From Flavobacteriales bacterium (GTDB lineage: Bacteria > Bacteroidota > Bacteroidia > Flavobacteriales > BACL11), in assembly GCA_002712715.1 (NCBI GenBank), contig PAUF01000016.1:1-48907 (forward strand): a stretch of DNA of 48,907 bases, given 5' to 3'. Under the pieces are notes generated by a model. The model was not told the origin of the DNA and made no database searches. It saw only the letters and a list, made by a program, of their open reading frames with translations. This document shows, one piece after another, positions 1 through 8,441 of the stretch. The position numbers and the translations under genes were made by a program. Numbering within the stretch: position 1 is the first letter of the stretch; each line of letters starts with the position of its first letter.

Positions 1-52
1 ATTCCTAAATATTTTTTAATCATTTTTTAAATAAAGCGCTAATATATATAAA

Positions 53-75
53 AACCCCAACTATAAGTTGAGGTT
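53..75 (-). terminator. Intrinsic terminator after tRNA-Val
   Basis: Read on the minus strand, a 10-bp stem (AACCTCAACT pairing with AGTTGGGGTT, one G-U pair) closes a 3-nt loop and is followed by TTTTATATATATT. It lies 9 bases past the tRNA 3' end, where a factor-independent terminator is expected. The stem is nearly symmetric, so it might also stop transcription entering from the left. Confidence 0.75.
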
Positions 76-84
76 TAATTTGAG

Positions 85-159
85 TGGGCGATGAGGGACT
101 CGAACCCCCGACTTCCTCCTTGTAAGGGAGGCACTCTGAACCAACTGAGTTAATCGCCC
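85..159 (-). tRNA. tRNA-Val (anticodon UAC)
   Basis: The minus strand folds as a full cloverleaf. The acceptor stem GGGCGAT pairs perfectly with ATCGCCC, and the discriminator is A. The D-arm contains AACTCAGTTGGTT. The anticodon stem CCTCC/GGAGG encloses the loop CTTACAA with anticodon TAC, which reads valine GUN codons. The T-arm holds the standard GTTCGAGTC. The 3' CCA is not encoded, so it must be added by a nucleotidyltransferase. The gene stands alone with its own promoter-like element and terminator rather than sitting in a tRNA cluster. Confidence 0.97.
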
Positions 160-171
160 ATTTAATGTTGG

Positions 172-201
172 CAAATATAAATGATTTATAATGACTAACA
201 A
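172..201 (-). promoter_or_regulatory. Promoter of tRNA-Val (-33/-7 type)
   Basis: On the minus strand TATATTTG (179 to 172) matches the Bacteroidota -7 consensus TAnnTTTG. A TTG (201 to 199) lies 19 bases upstream and fits the -33 element. The -7 motif ends 12 bases before the tRNA 5' end. This is one of the two best-formed promoters in the window, since both elements are present at good spacing. Confidence 0.65.
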
Positions 202-217
202 TATATAATTCTTTTTT

Positions 218-1435
218 TTAAATAACCTCTGCAACTACGAAAGTGCTGCCTCCAATAAAAATGCAATCTTTTTTATCTGCATTCTCTTTAGCTGCATTAA
301 GAGCATTTGAAACACTGTTATATATATTTCCTTTTAATCCATGTTTTAATGCTTGTTTAAAAAGAACTTCTTTGGGTAAAGATCTAGAGTTTTTAGCTTC
401 ACAGAAATAGTATTTAGCTTTTTTTGGAAGTATTTTCAAAATCTCATCAATTTTCTTTTCCTTAACAATACCAAAAACTATATGAAGTTCTTTAATGCCC
501 AAATCTTTTAATTGTTCAACATTGTGCCTTATGCCATCTAAATTGTGAGCTGTATCAGTAATTATTATAGGAATTTTTGATAATATTTGCCATCTTCCCA
601 ATATTGAAGTATTTGATATGGTATTTAGTAATCCTGTTTTAATATTGAAATCAGATATTTTATATCCTTTCTCATTAAGAATCCAAGTTGCTTGTACGGC
701 AGTAGCTATATTTTCTTTTTGATAATTTCCAGTTAAGTCAGATACATATTTTATATCATTATTTGTAAAGTAAATTTTAGATTTTAATTTTCTTGCTTTT
801 TGTAGAAAAACATGTAGGCAGTCTTGCTGTTTTCTTCCTAATATTACTGGGGTTTTTTCTTTTATTATACCTGATTTTTCTTTAGCTATTTCTTCAATGG
901 TATCTCCTAAAAGATTGTTGTGGTCATGGCTAATGTTAGTAATAATTGATAAAATTGGATTTATAATGTTGGTGCTATCTAGTCTTCCTCCAAGACCAGT
1001 TTCAATTATTGCAATATCTACTTTTTTTTCGGCAAAATAGTTAAAAGCTAATGCTACTGTCATTTCAAAAAAAGACATGTTTATTTTTTCAAATTCAAAC
1101 TTATGTTTACTTATAAATTTTGTTATATAATCTTTTGATATCATTTCACCATTAATTTTAATTCTTTCTCTAAAGTCTTTTAAATGAGGTGAAGTATACA
1201 GCCCAACTTTATAATTGGCCTCATACATGATTGAAGCAATCATATGTGAAGTTGACCCTTTTCCGTTAGTCCCCGCAATGTGTATTGATTGGAATTTTTT
1301 ATGAGGTTTTTTTAATATTTTGACAGCATTTACAATATTGCCAATGTTATCTTTATATGCTGATTTTCCTATTTTTTGGTACATAGGAAGTCTCCGAAAC
1401 AAGTATTTTATTGTTTCATCAAAATCAGTCATCAT
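218..1435 (-). CDS. folC: Folylpolyglutamate synthase / dihydrofolate synthase
   Basis: This 405-residue cytosolic enzyme of the Mur-ligase superfamily adds glutamate to folates, and in many bacteria also joins glutamate to dihydropteroate. The ATP-binding P-loop is GTNGKGST near residue 55. The downstream motif ETGLGGRLDSTN near residue 145 is diagnostic of FolC, as are SHDHNNLLGDTIEEIAKEK and TDTAHNLDG, where the C-terminal domain begins. Length is near the family norm. The start overlaps the stop of the tonB-like gene by 4 bases (ATGA), so it is the last gene of the gdh-to-folC run. The folate product also serves MetH and MetF, encoded elsewhere in the window. The track allows MM at the start, and the second Met could also serve. 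Confidence 0.95.
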   Translation of the reverse strand: MMTDFDETIKYLFRRLPMYQKIGKSAYKDNIGNIVNAVKILKKPHKKFQSIHIAGTNGKGSTSHMIASIMYEANYKVGLYTSPHLKDFRERIKINGEMISKDYITKFISKHKFEFEKINMSFFEMTVALAFNYFAEKKVDIAIIETGLGGRLDSTNIINPILSIITNISHDHNNLLGDTIEEIAKEKSGIIKEKTPVILGRKQQDCLHVFLQKARKLKSKIYFTNNDIKYVSDLTGNYQKENIATAVQATWILNEKGYKISDFNIKTGLLNTISNTSILGRWQILSKIPIIITDTAHNLDGIRHNVEQLKDLGIKELHIVFGIVKEKKIDEILKILPKKAKYYFCEAKNSRSLPKEVLFKQALKHGLKGNIYNSVSNALNAAKENADKKDCIFIGGSTFVVAEVI

Positions 1436-2241
1436 CTATTATTTTCGCTAGCTAATAAAAAGTAATACAAAATATATCCCTTTTCTTTTTTCCCATCTTC
1501 TTTAATAGCAAATGATGATTTTCTTGCCGCTTCTTTTGCACGTTTTTCATGATGTGATTCGCACTTCGATAATGAATCTATGACTATGGGATTCGTAATT
1601 GACCCATTTGCTTCTATAGTGAAGCTAACATAAACATATTTAGTATTATATTCGGTTATCTCATCTTCTGTAATCTCTTTTGATGTAGGCTTTTTAATAT
1701 TAGCTGATCTTTTAGAACCAGTTGTCCCATAATTATATCCATTTGATTCACCGTTATAGAAACCTTTATTATTAATACTTTTTGTTGGTAAATGATTTAA
1801 AATGTCTTTTATTTTTTTTTCAGAATGATCTGTGTTTAGGTTATTTTTTAATAACTCATTTATCTTTTTTTGTTTTTCTTTTATTTCAGAGTCATCCTCT
1901 TTATTGGCACTTAGATTTTCTTTAGGTGCTTCAGGATTATCTTCCTGTGTTTTATTTGCATTATTTTTTTTAGGTTCTATTATGTTGTTATCAGCGACTT
2001 TAAATTCATCAGTATTGTTTTCTTCTTCATTATTCGTGTTTGATTCTGAATGATCCTGTTTAGTATTTGTTATAGATGAAGGGCCACTACTCTCAGCGAG
2101 TTCTATTATTATACTCTCAGGAGGATCAGGAGGGTCTTTAAATTCTATTCCTAAATTGTATAGTATTATGACTAATAGTATATGAGTTACAATAGAAATA
2201 CACCATCCAATAAGTCTATTTTTTTTATGAGAAAAATTCAT
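1432..2241 (-). CDS. TonB-like energy transducer
   Basis: A 269-residue protein with a short cytoplasmic N-terminus, one membrane anchor at about residues 12-31, a long periplasmic linker and a C-terminal domain of about 70 residues. That domain has the TonB/TolA-type pattern VYVSFTIEANGSI, then a helix (EKRAKEAARKSSF) and a final strand ending YYFLL. It should couple the ExbB-ExbD motor, encoded immediately upstream, to outer-membrane receptors or envelope machinery. The linker is odd for TonB: after one DPPDPP it is dominated by Asn, Glu, Lys and Asp rather than Pro-Glu/Pro-Lys repeats. A TolA-like role is an alternative. Assignment rests on position next to exbBD plus the C-terminal pattern. 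No cognate receptor is in the window. Confidence 0.75.
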   Translation of the reverse strand: MNFSHKKNRLIGWCISIVTHILLVIILYNLGIEFKDPPDPPESIIIELAESSGPSSITNTKQDHSESNTNNEEENNTDEFKVADNNIIEPKKNNANKTQEDNPEAPKENLSANKEDDSEIKEKQKKINELLKNNLNTDHSEKKIKDILNHLPTKSINNKGFYNGESNGYNYGTTGSKRSANIKKPTSKEITEDEITEYNTKYVYVSFTIEANGSITNPIVIDSLSKCESHHEKRAKEAARKSSFAIKEDGKKEKGYILYYFLLASENNR

Positions 2242-2247
2242 TATATT

Positions 2248-2664
2248 CTATTTTGTTGCTAATGCAATTTTCCAACTATTTTCTCTAGCTATATCTAGTA
2301 TTTCAACTATATATTTAATATCAACTGTTTCATCTGCTCGTAAACTTATTTCTAGATTAGTTGTGTCTGTTTTTGTCTTAAAGTTTATTAATTTTAGTGA
2401 ATCTTCTAATGCGGTAATTAGTTCTTTTTCCTTTGGCTTGATCCGTTGTGAATTAATTGAATAGTGTAAATTAGAGTCAATTTGTAGTATAATACTTTTT
2501 TGTTCAATTGATGAAGAAGTACTGTAAGGTAAATTCAACGTTACAGCGTGAGGACTCATTAGAGTTGCGGTTATCATAAAGAAAATAAGTAAAAGAAAGA
2601 CAATATCTGTCATTGATGACATGTTAAAATTTGGATCAATCTTGTTCTTTCTTTCTAAATTCAT
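2248..2664 (-). CDS. exbD: Biopolymer transport protein ExbD/TolR
   Basis: A 138-residue single-pass inner-membrane protein that is part of the proton-driven ExbB-ExbD motor powering TonB. The N-terminus is cytoplasmic. It is followed by SMTDIVFLLLIFFMITATLM (residues 16-35), where the Asp is the conserved proton-carrying residue of the ExbD/TolR/MotB family. The rest is the periplasmic domain. It lies 3 bases after exbB and 6 bases before the tonB-like gene, the standard motor order. Confidence 0.93.
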   Translation of the reverse strand: MNLERKNKIDPNFNMSSMTDIVFLLLIFFMITATLMSPHAVTLNLPYSTSSSIEQKSIILQIDSNLHYSINSQRIKPKEKELITALEDSLKLINFKTKTDTTNLEISLRADETVDIKYIVEILDIARENSWKIALATK

Positions 2665-2667
2665 ACG

Positions 2668-3327
2668 TTATTGCTTAATTTTTTCAATGAATTCATTAGT
2701 TTCTTTTTCTATAATTTGAATTATGTTATTTACTTTGGAAGAAAGGAAGTTATAAGAAACATATGAAACGATTCCAACAATCAGTCCTGCTACTGTTGTT
2801 ACCATGGCAGTATAAATTCCTTCGGAAAGAACTTTGATTTCAATATTTTCTCCAGATGTTGACATGGAATGAAATGCAAGAATCATTCCAATTACTGTTC
2901 CTAGGAAACCAATCATTGGGGCAACACCAGATATTGTTCCTAATCCAGACAGATTTTTTTCAATCAAAGCTAATTCATATTTTCCTTTATTTTGTACAGC
3001 AAGATTGATTTCTTCAATTGGTTTTTTATGTTTTAAAATAGCTTGTTCAAGTATTCTTGCAAGAGGATGATCTGCGTTTTGACATAAATTAATTGCATCA
3101 TCTATTTTATCAGAATTAGTCAAGGATGACAATTCATCTAATGAAGGTAATTTATTTAATTTAGATATATTATGTAGAGTCACAGTTCTTTCAACTAGAA
3201 TATATATGGTTATGAGAGATAGTATAGCTAGTATAATTAAAATTATGTCAGAAGGTAATCCACCAGACTCAATTAACTGAAATAGGCTTATTTTAGCATT
3301 CATTTGGTTTAGAAATAAGGTTTCCAT
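2668..3327 (-). CDS. exbB: MotA/TolQ/ExbB proton channel protein
   Basis: A 219-residue membrane protein with a first transmembrane helix at about residues 26-46, a cytoplasmic region, and two C-terminal helices. The family core is clear: GLGTISGVAPMIGFLGTVIGM (about 125-145) and EGIYTAMVTTVAGLIVGI (about 168-185), which form the proton path with ExbD. It is the stator/channel subunit of the ExbB-ExbD-TonB complex. It lies 16 bases after nhaD and 3 bases before exbD. TolQ is a close relative, but the neighbouring transducer favours the ExbB label. Confidence 0.92.
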   Translation of the reverse strand: METLFLNQMNAKISLFQLIESGGLPSDIILIILAILSLITIYILVERTVTLHNISKLNKLPSLDELSSLTNSDKIDDAINLCQNADHPLARILEQAILKHKKPIEEINLAVQNKGKYELALIEKNLSGLGTISGVAPMIGFLGTVIGMILAFHSMSTSGENIEIKVLSEGIYTAMVTTVAGLIVGIVSYVSYNFLSSKVNNIIQIIEKETNEFIEKIKQ

Positions 3328-3343
3328 ACTGTATGTTTTAATA

Positions 3344-4852
3344 TTAACGTTTAGTAATTAATTTATTGTGATTAGATTTATCGGAAATGGTTATCTCTAT
3401 TTCTAAATTATTAGATGTGATTTCATCTTTTGTATTTGAAGTTTCTATAAGATAATATGTTAACGCCCCCGCTATATATCCAATTAATGCTAAAAATGAT
3501 ATTTTTTTCAAATACCATATAAAATCTATTTTAAGTATTCCCATAACAGCAACTCCAGCTGCTGATCCTATAATTAGTACTGATCCACCAGTGCCTGCGC
3601 AGTAAGCTAAAAATTCCCAAAATGAATGATCTTGTGGATAAGCTAAAATTCCCTCTTGTATTGCTCCTATATTATACATCCCCATCGCTCCAGCTACTAA
3701 AGGAACGTTGTCTACTAGTGCAGATAATAATCCTACTAATACATTAATTATATATATTTTATTTTCACCAGAAAAGGTGCTTTCCAAGTATTTTGCAACA
3801 ATATCTAATTGTCCTGCTGATTGAAGTCCAGCAACAGCTAATAAAATCCCTAAAAAGAAAAATATTGTTGGCGTATCTACTTTCTTTAAAACACCTATTA
3901 CTGATAAGTGAGTTTTCTGTTCATGATTCTTTTTTCGGTGTATGATTTCAGTGGTTACCCATAAAATCCCAAGTGAGAGTAACATTCCAACATACGGAGG
4001 AAGACCTGTAAAAACCTTAAATACAGGAACAAATAACAATCCTAAAACTCCCATATAAAAAATGAGATTTCTCTCAAAAGATGTTGTTGGGTTGATTAAA
4101 TGCTCATTTAATTGTGTTACATTTGGAGCTTCGATACTTCCTTTTAATTTGAAAGAAATATAAATTAATGGAACAATCATACAAATCAAAGAAGGAATAA
4201 ATAGAGATGATATAATATTCCAAGCTGAAACCTGTCCACCTATCCAAAGCATAATTGTAGTGACATCACCCATTGGTGACCATGCGCCTCCAGCATTTGC
4301 TGAAATAATAATCATACCAGCAAACAACCATAAGTCTTGCTTACCTTTAATCATTTTTGATAGTAAGGCAGCCATTACTATTGAAGTTGTTAGGTTGTCT
4401 AAAACAGCAGAAAAGAAAAACGTGATAATGCATAGGATCCACATTAGCGGCACTTTCTTTCTAGTTGTTATTTTATCAGTAATAATAGAAAATCCTTCAT
4501 GTGCATCTACTAATTCTACTATTGTCATTGCAGCAAGAAGAAAAAATAGAATTTCTCCTATATCTACTAAATGATGAGAAAGTTCATATTTTAAAAATTT
4601 AATTGGTTTAACAAGCTCTTCTGCTGGGTAAGATCCTATTTCTTTTAATGCTAGAAATTTAGTTTTAAATTTCTCATAAAATTCTATAAGAAAATCTTGT
4701 AATACTAGTTCATCTATTCCAAGTGCTAATATCCCCCATATTAATCCTCCCATTAGTAAAGCAGATCCTGCTTTGTCAATTTTTAATGGGTGTTCTAGGG
4801 CTATAGCAATATAACCTAGCACAAATATAGTTATCATCGATGTAATTATCAT
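3344..4852 (-). CDS. nhaD: Na+/H+ antiporter, NhaD type
   Basis: A 502-residue inner-membrane protein with about 12-13 hydrophobic helices. It exchanges internal Na+ or Li+ for external H+ for salt and pH homeostasis. Features typical of the NhaD/ArsB ion-transporter fold are ALDNLTTSIVMAALL (about 155-170), GGAWSPMGDVTT (about 190-202), and a second pseudo-symmetric motif SALVDNVPLVAGAMGM (about 380-395). The polar C-terminal tail of about 30 residues is probably cytoplasmic. It sits between mscS and exbB with gaps of 6 and 16 bases. Such antiporters are common in marine bacteria. A TATATTTG-like string lies inside its first codons but probably reflects coding sequence. Confidence 0.93.
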   Translation of the reverse strand: MIITSMITIFVLGYIAIALEHPLKIDKAGSALLMGGLIWGILALGIDELVLQDFLIEFYEKFKTKFLALKEIGSYPAEELVKPIKFLKYELSHHLVDIGEILFFLLAAMTIVELVDAHEGFSIITDKITTRKKVPLMWILCIITFFFSAVLDNLTTSIVMAALLSKMIKGKQDLWLFAGMIIISANAGGAWSPMGDVTTIMLWIGGQVSAWNIISSLFIPSLICMIVPLIYISFKLKGSIEAPNVTQLNEHLINPTTSFERNLIFYMGVLGLLFVPVFKVFTGLPPYVGMLLSLGILWVTTEIIHRKKNHEQKTHLSVIGVLKKVDTPTIFFFLGILLAVAGLQSAGQLDIVAKYLESTFSGENKIYIINVLVGLLSALVDNVPLVAGAMGMYNIGAIQEGILAYPQDHSFWEFLAYCAGTGGSVLIIGSAAGVAVMGILKIDFIWYLKKISFLALIGYIAGALTYYLIETSNTKDEITSNNLEIEITISDKSNHNKLITKR

Positions 4853-4858
4853 ATAATT

Positions 4859-6019
4859 TTATTTTTCTAAATATACAGTAGTTGATGGGAAAGCGAAGTC
4901 AGATCCATTTTCCTTCACTATTTCCATTATTTTGTAGTTTATTTCCTGTCTTACGTTAATAAGATCATCCCAACCTGGACTATTGACATAGTATAGGACA
5001 AGAATATCTAAAGAACTGCTGCCAAATTCCTGAAACCTAACTCTACCTCTTTCATCATTTGTTTCTTCTGGATTTGGTGATGTTGTGTTCGGATGAGAAT
5101 CTATCATAGTTTGTATGTCAGAAACAATTTTTTTAATTTGATCTACAGAAGTATTGTATGTCAGGCCAATTGAAAATTTAATTCTTCTTATAGGTCTCAA
5201 TCCTAAATTATCTAGCTCAGCATCAATCATTTTTTTATTTGGCAGCGTGACAAGACTTTTGTCAAAAGTTCTGATTCTTGTGCTTCTAAAACCAACTTTT
5301 TCGACTACACCAGTAATATTGCCAACCGTTACTAAATCACCAACTGTAAAGGGTTTGTCAATAAAAATTGTAAATGAACCAAGAAGATTTTCTAGACTCT
5401 CCTTTGAAGCCATGGCAAGTGCAATCCCACCAATACCTAAACCAGCAATTACTGCTCCTATTTCAATTTTAAAAACATTACTTAAAACAATAGATATTGC
5501 AATAATCCATGCCAAAAATTTTACTATTTCTATAGCAAAAGGGACTAATTGATCGTCCATTTTGTTTTCTGATTCTTGAGCTTTCTGTATAAATATTAAA
5601 CCAATAAAATCAATAATTCTTAGTGCAATTCTAAAAATAGAATAAATGATTATTAAAGAAAACCCTCGATATAAAATCATTTTAATTCCAAATACATATT
5701 TAATTGAATCTCCTATTTGAACTTCATATGGCCAAGAATAGGGTAGTTGAATTTTTGAAGATCCAATGAAAATTATAATTAACATTACGAAAAAAGAAAT
5801 AGGTTTTGTTAATAGATTATCAAATTTCTCAACTCCTAATCTGGTTTCTTTTTTCCCAATTATTTTATATAAGTAATGACTTAAGTATTTAGAGATTATT
5901 CCTTTGAATATAAGTCCTAAAATTATAGATGAAATAAAAATTAAAATTGATTCATTAGTATTGCCCCATATTAAGTTTTGTGATAGAAATTCTTTTATGT
6001 TTTCTAAACTTAGATCCAT
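4859..6019 (-). CDS. Small-conductance mechanosensitive channel, MscS family
   Basis: A 386-residue inner-membrane channel that releases solutes on hypo-osmotic shock. Several membrane helices precede the pore helix GAVIAGLGIGGIALAMASKE (about 185-205), which has the Gly/Ala packing typical of MscS TM3. It is followed by the beta-domain signature NLLGSFTIFIDKPFTVGDLV and a cytoplasmic alpha/beta C-terminal domain. It is longer than E. coli MscS (about 286 residues) because of extra N-terminal helices. It lies 6 bases after gdh and 6 before nhaD, consistent with an osmotic and ionic stress operon. Confidence 0.92.
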   Translation of the reverse strand: MDLSLENIKEFLSQNLIWGNTNESILIFISSIILGLIFKGIISKYLSHYLYKIIGKKETRLGVEKFDNLLTKPISFFVMLIIIFIGSSKIQLPYSWPYEVQIGDSIKYVFGIKMILYRGFSLIIIYSIFRIALRIIDFIGLIFIQKAQESENKMDDQLVPFAIEIVKFLAWIIAISIVLSNVFKIEIGAVIAGLGIGGIALAMASKESLENLLGSFTIFIDKPFTVGDLVTVGNITGVVEKVGFRSTRIRTFDKSLVTLPNKKMIDAELDNLGLRPIRRIKFSIGLTYNTSVDQIKKIVSDIQTMIDSHPNTTSPNPEETNDERGRVRFQEFGSSSLDILVLYYVNSPGWDDLINVRQEINYKIMEIVKENGSDFAFPSTTVYLEK

Positions 6020-6025
6020 ATTTTT

Positions 6026-7252
6026 TTAAATTAATTGATTTAATGCAATTTCAAGCGATGTTCTTGAAATGTTTTTTTTGTAAGGGTTTGCTTCATATGT
6101 TTTTTTCATGGATTTTTTGATGGTATTAGAAACAGCTTCAAATATAGGAATGTCACTTATTTCTATATCTTCTTCCATAAAATATGAGAATGCTCGAGCC
6201 ATACCACAATTAGCGATAAAGTCAGGTATAACACTAATGCGATTATCAACATTTTTCGAAATTGGTCCAAAGAAAATTTCTTTATCTGCAAATGGAACAT
6301 TAGCTCCACTTGAAATAAGTTCTAATCCATGATTAATCATAGTATCTATTTGTTCTTGTGTGACGATTCTAGAAGCTGCTGCGGGCACGAAAATATCCGC
6401 TCCAACATTCCATATTTCACGGTTAACTAAATCAAAACTCATCATTTCATCTAACTCTAGATGATTTGAAGTTCTCTTTTGAAGTAAGTCACTAATATAT
6501 TTAAAATCAAAACCATCCTGATTAATGATTCCACCATTTTTATCAATTATTCCTACAATTTTTGCTCCTAATTGAGCAAGGTAATATGCTGCTGAGCCTG
6601 CGACATTGCCCCATCCTTGGATAATCACTTTTTTGTTTTGTAATTCACCTCCATAAATTGAGTAGTAATGCTTGATAGATTCTGATACACCATATCCAGT
6701 AATTAAATCACCTACAGTATATTTTTTTTGGGGATTTGGAGTCAAACAAGCATTGGTAATTATAAAAGGGACGCCTTCAGAAAGTTGTTTAAATATCTTG
6801 TTTTTTTCTTCTGTAGTTTTATTATAGTGACCATTAATTACTCCTTCAAGCGGAAAGAGAATGCCTTGTTTTTTACATATAGGAATAACATCTTCTACTT
6901 CATCAACATTCATATCTCCACCAGTTCCATAATAGGTTTTTAATAGTGATCTGGCAGCTTTATACCATCTGTTTAGAACTTCCTTTTTTCTTGGGTCTTT
7001 AGGGTTGAAATTGATTCCTGATTTTGCTCCACCTATTGATGGTCCAGCTACGGTGAATTTTACCTCCATGGTTTTCGCAAGAGCAGTTACTTCTTCTTCA
7101 TTTACTCCAATTCTCATTCGTGTCCCTCCAGCCGCTGCTCCTCCCTTTAGAGAATTAATGACAATCCATCCTTCAGCATCCGTATATGGATCTTTCCATT
7201 TAAATACTATCTCAGGTTTTTTGTTCTCAAAATTCTTTAATAGATTTTCCAT
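6026..7252 (-). CDS. Glu/Leu/Phe/Val-type amino acid dehydrogenase
   Basis: A 408-residue cytosolic NAD(P)-dependent oxidative deaminase. The N-terminal dimerisation/catalytic domain contains GGAAAGGTRMR and PSIGGAKSGI, which includes the catalytic Lys, then GTGGDMNVDEVEDV. The Rossmann domain starts near VIIQGWGNVAGSAA (about 205-220), a GxGxxxGxxA dinucleotide site. Substrate (glutamate, leucine, valine or phenylalanine) cannot be fixed by eye. The family and the osmotic neighbours make glutamate plausible, because glutamate is a major osmolyte. It is the first gene of the seven-gene minus-strand run, with a promoter motif 25 bases upstream. A distant Leu/Val dehydrogenase is the main alternative. 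Confidence 0.88.
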   Translation of the reverse strand: MENLLKNFENKKPEIVFKWKDPYTDAEGWIVINSLKGGAAAGGTRMRIGVNEEEVTALAKTMEVKFTVAGPSIGGAKSGINFNPKDPRKKEVLNRWYKAARSLLKTYYGTGGDMNVDEVEDVIPICKKQGILFPLEGVINGHYNKTTEEKNKIFKQLSEGVPFIITNACLTPNPQKKYTVGDLITGYGVSESIKHYYSIYGGELQNKKVIIQGWGNVAGSAAYYLAQLGAKIVGIIDKNGGIINQDGFDFKYISDLLQKRTSNHLELDEMMSFDLVNREIWNVGADIFVPAAASRIVTQEQIDTMINHGLELISSGANVPFADKEIFFGPISKNVDNRISVIPDFIANCGMARAFSYFMEEDIEISDIPIFEAVSNTIKKSMKKTYEANPYKKNISRTSLEIALNQLI

Positions 7253-7276
7253 TAGTTAGAACTTTTTTAATCGTTG

Positions 7277-7284
7277 CAAATGTA
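7277..7284 (-). promoter_or_regulatory. -7 element for the gdh-to-folC operon
   Basis: TACATTTG on the minus strand fits TAnnTTTG and ends 24 bases before the gdh start. No TTG is found at the expected -33 spacing, so only half of the consensus is seen. Confidence 0.4.
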
Positions 7285-7319
7285 ATAAAATAGCTTAATA
7301 AAATTTTATTATTATTCTC

Positions 7320-8369
7320 TTATTTAATATAGATATCCCCACAACATGAGTCTCTGCTAGCACCAGTTACGCTACTTAAACAATTGATTTCAGATCGGAT
7401 TGCCAACACTCCTATAAGGCAAAAAACAATAGCTTCCTTATAATTTATAAGATTAATTGATCTTAAATTTAGTTCTTTTTTTGTGATATTTCTTAGTCTC
7501 TTAATTAAAAATTTATTGTGAGCTCCTCCTCCTGTAATTAAAATCTTATCATTTTTTATATATTGTGAGATTTGAATTGATATATGTTCGCAGAATGTTC
7601 TGATTTTATCCTCAATACTGTAGTTGTATTTTTTTAGGATTGGAAAAATGTATTTTTCAACCCATTCTCTAGAAAGAGATTTAGGAGGATCCTTTTGATA
7701 AAAATTTAGATTATTTAACTCTTCAAGCAAATCATATTGGAGAAATCCTTCACTTGCCATTTCTCCATTGTAGTCGAATTCTTTGTTTTTAACTTTACTG
7801 AGAAAATTTAGCACATAATTTACTGGGCATATGTCAAAAGCAGATATTTTCTTTTTGTCTTTAATAGTTATATTCGCAAATCCTCCTAAGTTTAGGTATA
7901 ATTCATATTCTTTGAAAAATAAAACATCTCCAATTGGAACTAATGGAGCTCCTTGTCCATCTAATGAAATATCTAGTTGTCTAAAGTTACATATTGTTGT
8001 GATGTTAGTGATTTGAGATATGGTTTTACCACATCCAATTTGTAGTGTTTTACCCTTTTCAGGTTCATGAAATATAGTATGTCCATGTGATGATATATAA
8101 TCACATTGGATATTTTCTTTTTTAATAAAATTTAATATTTCATTGCCTATAAATTCACCATATTCTTCATGTATATTAGTTAAATTTTTGCCTGATTCAT
8201 TATGAGCATTGGAAAGAATATTCTTCCAATATTTGTTGTAATTTACTGTTTTATATTTTTCTAATTTATAGTTCCATTTTTCATTTTTAAATACAAGACA
8301 TTTAACTAAATCTATACCATCTAGTGATGTTCCAGACATTACTCCAATTACGTGGTATTTGTGATTCAT
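7320..8369 (-). CDS. anmK: Anhydro-N-acetylmuramic acid kinase
   Basis: A 349-residue cytosolic sugar kinase that hydrolyses and phosphorylates 1,6-anhydro-MurNAc to MurNAc-6-phosphate in cell-wall recycling. The ATP-binding loop VIGVMSGTSLDGIDL lies at the N-terminus. GQGAPLVPIGD, LNLGGFANIT and FDICPVN near the middle are AnmK hallmarks, and ILITGGGAHN precedes the last third. The frame extends upstream to 8420, but the family start is the Met directly before NHKYHVIGVMSGTS. That choice also leaves room for divergent promoters. It is monocistronic and divergent from the acyl-CoA dehydrogenase. Confidence 0.93.
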   Translation of the reverse strand: MNHKYHVIGVMSGTSLDGIDLVKCLVFKNEKWNYKLEKYKTVNYNKYWKNILSNAHNESGKNLTNIHEEYGEFIGNEILNFIKKENIQCDYISSHGHTIFHEPEKGKTLQIGCGKTISQITNITTICNFRQLDISLDGQGAPLVPIGDVLFFKEYELYLNLGGFANITIKDKKKISAFDICPVNYVLNFLSKVKNKEFDYNGEMASEGFLQYDLLEELNNLNFYQKDPPKSLSREWVEKYIFPILKKYNYSIEDKIRTFCEHISIQISQYIKNDKILITGGGAHNKFLIKRLRNITKKELNLRSINLINYKEAIVFCLIGVLAIRSEINCLSSVTGASRDSCCGDIYIK

Positions 8370-8403
8370 ATCAAATAATTTATTAAAATAGATGAAAAAT
8401 GAG

Positions 8404-8411
8404 TATTTTTG
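8404..8411 (+). promoter_or_regulatory. -7 element for the acyl-CoA dehydrogenase operon
   Basis: TATTTTTG matches TAnnTTTG and ends 30 bases before the acyl-CoA dehydrogenase start. There is no TTG at -33 spacing. It supports the shorter anmK start, since the longer one would overlap it. Confidence 0.35.
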
Positions 8412-8417
8412 TTTTTC

Positions 8418-8425
8418 CAAATTTA
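8418..8425 (-). promoter_or_regulatory. -7 element for anmK
   Basis: TAAATTTG on the minus strand fits TAnnTTTG and lies 49 bases before the preferred anmK start. It is only 6 bases from the opposing motif, forming a compact divergent pair. The -33 element is not seen. Confidence 0.35.
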
Positions 8426-8441
8426 ATAAATAATAGAATAA

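Noticed and set aside
4822-4829. TATATTTG on the minus strand
   Set aside because: It lies inside the first codons of nhaD and would transcribe only a truncated gene. Likely chance in AT-rich coding sequence.
8370-8420. Longer N-terminus for anmK
   Set aside because: The extra 17 residues do not match the family and would cover the divergent -7 motif.
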